Both the position numbers and the translations under genes were made by a program. A stretch of DNA of 64,000 nucleotides, from contig NZ_JAZHRT010000001.1 in NCBI RefSeq assembly GCF_036924535.1, forward strand, positions 806,001 to 870,000, in the 5' to 3' direction. Of this stretch, positions 61,721 through 64,000 are shown piece after piece. This DNA is from Bradyrhizobium sp. AZCC 2262 (GTDB taxonomy: Bacteria; Pseudomonadota; Alphaproteobacteria; Rhizobiales; Xanthobacteraceae). Numbering within the stretch: position 1 is the first letter of the stretch; each line of letters begins with the position of its first letter. Under the pieces are notes generated by a model. The model did no database searches. It saw only the letters and a list, made by a program, of their open reading frames with translations, and was not told the origin of the DNA.

Positions 61721-61803
61721 TTGACGCGTCGGGCAAATCAGGTGCATATTGACACCGTCGCAGATATCGCAGCCCGCGCCGGAAAACGGCGGCGGGCTTT
61801 TTC
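61721..61803 (+). ncRNA. Candidate tiny RNA gene, repeat copy 2
   Basis: TTGACG, 17 bases, GCATAT (61721-61749) form a promoter-like element. About seven bases later transcription could start (near 61756). A strong GC-rich stem-loop (AGCCCGC...GCGGGCT, 61771-61799) followed by TTTTT ends it. The predicted transcript is about 50 nt, with no open frame or ribosome binding site. Inferred from sequence only. Confidence 0.5.
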
Positions 61804-61891
61804 GTTCACAAAACAATCGGCCAAAGCGGTTTCAATTTGTCAAAATCGTTTCGTCGAATTTTCCGCAATTTGTTGACCGCTCGAAAACGGT

Positions 61892-61976
61892 TTGACATGT
61901 CGGGCAAATCACCGGCATAACGCCAACATCGCGAAAGTTGTAAAGCCCGCACGGAGCAATCCGTCGCGGGCTTTTT
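61892..61976 (+). ncRNA. Candidate tiny RNA gene, repeat copy 3
   Basis: TTGACA, 17 bases, GCATAA (61892-61920), then a predicted start near 61927 and a perfect stem (AAGCCCGC/GCGGGCTT with inner ACGGA/TCCGT, 61943-61972) followed by T residues. Expected transcript about 50 nt. Same architecture as copy 2, but the stem bases differ, so structure is conserved more than sequence. Confidence 0.55.
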
Positions 61977-62233
61977 GCTTGAAATCTCCCAATCGGACGG
62001 CGGCCGCACATCGACGCCGCAACTCCCAACGCCCCCGCCGGGCGTCGCGAGCGTGCCGTCGTCCGAGCCTTCACCATCACACATACAATTGGCCGGCATG
62101 CGCGAACATGTCGGCTTGCGGCGCGGTTCGTCACCGCCGCACGCGGCCCCTGACGGGATAAGGTTCGCGCCCCAAATGATCTGCGCCTGCACCGCGATCA
62201 TGCCGCACGTTTCTTTTTTCCGGAGAGATGCCG

Positions 62234-62305
62234 ATGACCGCCTACCTGATATCGCTCGCGCTCGTCGGCCTCGTCGTCATCGCAGTATCGGAGGAATTCT
62301 CGTGA
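62234..62305 (+). CDS. Tiny membrane peptide, phage-like run
   Basis: A 23-residue frame (or 25 from the ATG at 62228) that is one hydrophobic helix (MTAYLISLALVGLVVIAV) ending SEEFS. GGAG lies about eight bases before the ATG at 62234. Its stop overlaps the next start (GTGA). Supported by the ribosome binding site and the overlap; function unknown. Confidence 0.5.
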   Translation: MTAYLISLALVGLVVIAVSEEFS

Positions 62306-62463
62306 GTGCCGAAATCATTCAATTCATCCCGCGGCCCGGACGCGACGACGCGGCAACGGATTTCCCGACAATCGCTTTCCGCTCTGCGGTGCGGGATCCC
62401 GCCGTCGCTCACGCCGATGCTGCCGCAGGTCAGCCTGCTGAACCGGAGAGGCGGGAAACCTAG
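62302..62463 (+). CDS. Small hypothetical protein, phage-like run
   Basis: A 53-residue polar protein starting with GTG, seven bases after a strong GGAGG. Overlaps the previous tiny gene by four bases. The start IIQFIPRPGRDD is a recognisable opening in Bradyrhizobium small proteins. Function unknown. Confidence 0.6.
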   Translation: MSAEIIQFIPRPGRDDAATDFPTIAFRSAVRDPAVAHADAAAGQPAEPERRET

Positions 62464-62464
62464 C

Positions 62465-62740
62465 GTGGCCAAGCCTCTTGTAGAAATTCGCTCTCTCGCA
62501 CGCAGCCACACCCGGACCGCAATCCGCGTTCTCGTCGGCATCATGCGATGCAAGGACGCAACGCCCGCCGCCCGCGTGTCAGCCGCAAACGCCATTCTCG
62601 ATCGCGGCTGGGGCAGGGCCACGCAACCGCTGGAGAACAGCGGCGACGGTGCGCTCCAATTCATTCACCGCATCGAGCGGGTTATTGTCTATTTTGCCAA
62701 GCGGGGTTTCGAGAACGTGGCGCGGATCATCAAACGATGA
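62465..62740 (+). CDS. Phage-type protein, possible small terminase-like
   Basis: A 91-residue helical protein starting with GTG. The segment CKDATPAARVSAANAILDRGWGRATQPLE resembles (quoted in parts: AANAILDRGWG) proteins found beside phage packaging genes in rhizobial prophages, sometimes as small terminase-related. Its stop overlaps the next ATG (ATGA). No other packaging gene follows. Confidence 0.6.
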   Translation: MAKPLVEIRSLARSHTRTAIRVLVGIMRCKDATPAARVSAANAILDRGWGRATQPLENSGDGALQFIHRIERVIVYFAKRGFENVARIIKR

Positions 62741-63039
62741 CCGGAGAGCAGGCTGCGGATGTCAGGGCCATCGTCGTCGAGATCCTGGCCGAACAACAGA
62801 GGATTCGTCATGACGATATCGATGCAGTGGTTCTCAAAGCGGTCGCGACGACGCTGACGTCATTCGGAATCGACGAAGAAGATCGCAAGGAGTTGCGCGC
62901 GGATTTTGAGCACCTTCGACGCTGGCGTAGAAGCGTCGAGCAGGCACAGAGCTACACCTTCAAGGCAGTCATCACGGTGATTGTGACCGGCTTCGTTGGG
63001 GCCGTCTGGCTCGGCATCAAGGCAACACTCGGAAAATGA
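62737..63039 (+). CDS. Phage-like small membrane protein
   Basis: A 100-residue protein with a soluble helical part (about residues 1-68) and a single C-terminal membrane helix (FKAVITVIVTGFVGAVWLGI). Its ATG overlaps the previous stop. Likely part of the same phage-derived run. Function unknown. Confidence 0.6.
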   Translation: MTGEQAADVRAIVVEILAEQQRIRHDDIDAVVLKAVATTLTSFGIDEEDRKELRADFEHLRRWRRSVEQAQSYTFKAVITVIVTGFVGAVWLGIKATLGK

Positions 63040-63092
63040 TCTCTTCGGACGTGCCGAGATACTAACGATGAGCGCGAATTCAGGTGCGACCG

Positions 63093-63521
63093 ATGTATCG
63101 AATTCGTGAGGTTGATGCGAGTGACGATGATGTCGCGGACACGCTCGCGGAGCTTCATCACTTGACATTCCTTGACGCCGCCCCCGTTCCCAAATTTGAT
63201 CAAGGGCACTGGTGGCTTGCCTTTCGCGGAACCGAGCCAGTCGCCTTCGCCGGGATCATTCCGTCCACTCATGTTTTCAATGCGGGCTATTTTTGCCGCG
63301 TCGGAGTGCTGGGGAAGCATTGCGGACGCCGGCTTCAGTTGCGCCTGATGCGGGCCATGGAGGCGCGAGCGCGGCTGAATGGGTGGTGTTCGATCATCTC
63401 CGACACTACGGATAACATGCACTCAGCCAACAACTTCATTCGCGCGGGCTATCGTCTGTTCAGCCCCAAGCATCCCTGGGCCTGGCCGAATACGCTTTAT
63501 TGGCGGAAGGACGTAAAATAA
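63093..63521 (+). CDS. GNAT-family acetyltransferase
   Basis: A 142-residue N-acetyltransferase with an acetyl-CoA binding segment after a strand (YFCRVGVLGKHCGRRLQLRLM; shorter: GKHCGRRLQL, in place of the common R/Q-x-x-G-x-G/A), and a C-terminal SANNFIRAGYRL helix-strand. The gene comes after the phage-like run by 50 bases. Similar acetyltransferases occur in rhizobial prophages. Start ATG at 63093. Confidence 0.78.
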   Translation: MYRIREVDASDDDVADTLAELHHLTFLDAAPVPKFDQGHWWLAFRGTEPVAFAGIIPSTHVFNAGYFCRVGVLGKHCGRRLQLRLMRAMEARARLNGWCSIISDTTDNMHSANNFIRAGYRLFSPKHPWAWPNTLYWRKDVK

Positions 63522-63557
63522 CGGCTCGTCTATTGCCTACCTCAAATTGCTCTATTC

Positions 63558-63589
63558 GCCCGGTGGCCTGGTGGCCACCGGGCCTTTTT
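63558..63589 (+). terminator. Rho-independent terminator after the acetyltransferase
   Basis: GCCCGGTGG and CCACCGGGC form a nine-pair stem with an eight-base loop, followed by CTTTTTGCTTTTTT. Confidence 0.85.
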
Positions 63590-63716
63590 GCTTTTTTGGG
63601 ACCAGCGTCTTGCGGCAGAGTAGCCATGCTTCCCGTGCACCCTTGATCATTGGCGGTCAGCCAGTAGACTGGCAAAGCTCGGGCGGCGCAAAGCAACGGA
63701 GCAGGCGAGGAAACAT

Positions 63717-64000
63717 ATGGCTGGAGACGGCGGAAAGGCGGATGCCGGTTTGTCCGCGGGGCCGGGAGCGGACAGCTATGTTGCCATGGTCGCGCGTGCC
63801 AAGGCCCTGATTCCGGAGTTGCGCGACCGTGCTTCAAAGACGGAAGAGCTTCGGCGCCTGCCGCCGGAGACGGAGCGCGATTTGCACGACGCCGGCTTGT
63901 TCCGGATCGTGCAACCCAAACGCGTTGGAGGTGCCGAGCTTGACTATGTCGCTCTGGTCGATTGCGCCGACACGCTGGGGCAGGCCGACGCTTCCGTGGC
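63717..64000 (+). CDS. Acyl-CoA dehydrogenase-like flavoprotein, 5' part
   Basis: The first 94 codons of a gene that runs off the window. The N-terminus (AKALIPELRDRASKTEELRRLPPETERDLHDAGLFRI, partly quoted) and QPKRVGGAELDY match acyl-CoA dehydrogenase-fold flavoproteins, particularly the HsaA/HpaB-like two-component monooxygenases. GAGG precedes the ATG by seven bases. The active-site part lies outside, so the reaction cannot be settled. Confidence 0.75.
   Translation, partial: MAGDGGKADAGLSAGPGADSYVAMVARAKALIPELRDRASKTEELRRLPPETERDLHDAGLFRIVQPKRVGGAELDYVALVDCADTLGQADASV

Overview
The window looks like chromosome of a slow-growing rhizobial alphaproteobacterium, most likely Bradyrhizobium or a close relative. 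This rests on recognising the style of the proteins (CaiB/BaiF CoA transferases, Liv-type and TRAP transporters, GcrA, phasin, OpgC, many short orphan proteins), on the high GC content and on the frequent ATGA/TTGA overlaps; no database search was run. No rRNA, tRNA or CRISPR array was seen.

Region 1-13000 is accessory and gene-poor. It opens with the 3' part of a type I secretion ABC transporter, followed by small orphan proteins, a PilZ protein, an H-NS family protein, an exopolysaccharide-initiating sugar transferase behind an AT-rich repeated leader, a lipoprotein and a VanZ-like protein. Several gaps of 300-650 bases hold no supportable gene.

Region 13000-40000 is a large catabolic block. 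An epoxide hydrolase-like protein, a GAF-repeat protein, a class II aldolase, a GST-like protein and a DsbA/2-hydroxychromene-2-carboxylate isomerase-like protein lead into a minus-strand run of acyl-CoA ligase, TetR regulator, SDR and Baeyer-Villiger-type monooxygenase. Divergent from the ligase, across a 25-base palindrome, is a complete branched-chain amino acid type ABC transporter (binding protein, two permeases, two ATPases). It leads directly into CoA transferase, crotonase, MaoC hydratase and CitE-like lyase. An IS110-type transposase sits between this operon and a convergent one that carries a second CoA transferase and a TRAP transporter with two binding proteins. A thiolase closes the block. 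The enzyme set suggests uptake, CoA activation, hydration and retro-aldol cleavage of an organic acid; the substrate is not determined.

Region 40000-47400 holds a DUF4173 protein - response regulator - histidine kinase operon, in which the kinase is cut by one in-frame TAA, then a GH3 glycosidase, a small membrane protein and an OpgC-like protein. Region 47400-49960 is a phage-like control island: an S24 repressor, a small unknown gene, a GcrA-type regulator and two more small genes. Five 15-base inverted repeats with identical spacing lie in its two control regions. Region 49940-60640 carries a BamA-like outer membrane protein, a secreted orphan, a winged-helix/TPR regulator, a MddA-like methyltransferase, a GFA protein, a third CoA transferase, an FMN-dependent hydroxy acid oxidase, small orphans and a phasin. 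Region 60640-63520 contains small membrane proteins, three copies of a promoter-like repeat (two followed by strong terminators, so probably tiny RNA genes) and an overlapping run of very small phage-like genes ending in a GNAT acetyltransferase. The window ends inside an acyl-CoA dehydrogenase-like flavoprotein gene.
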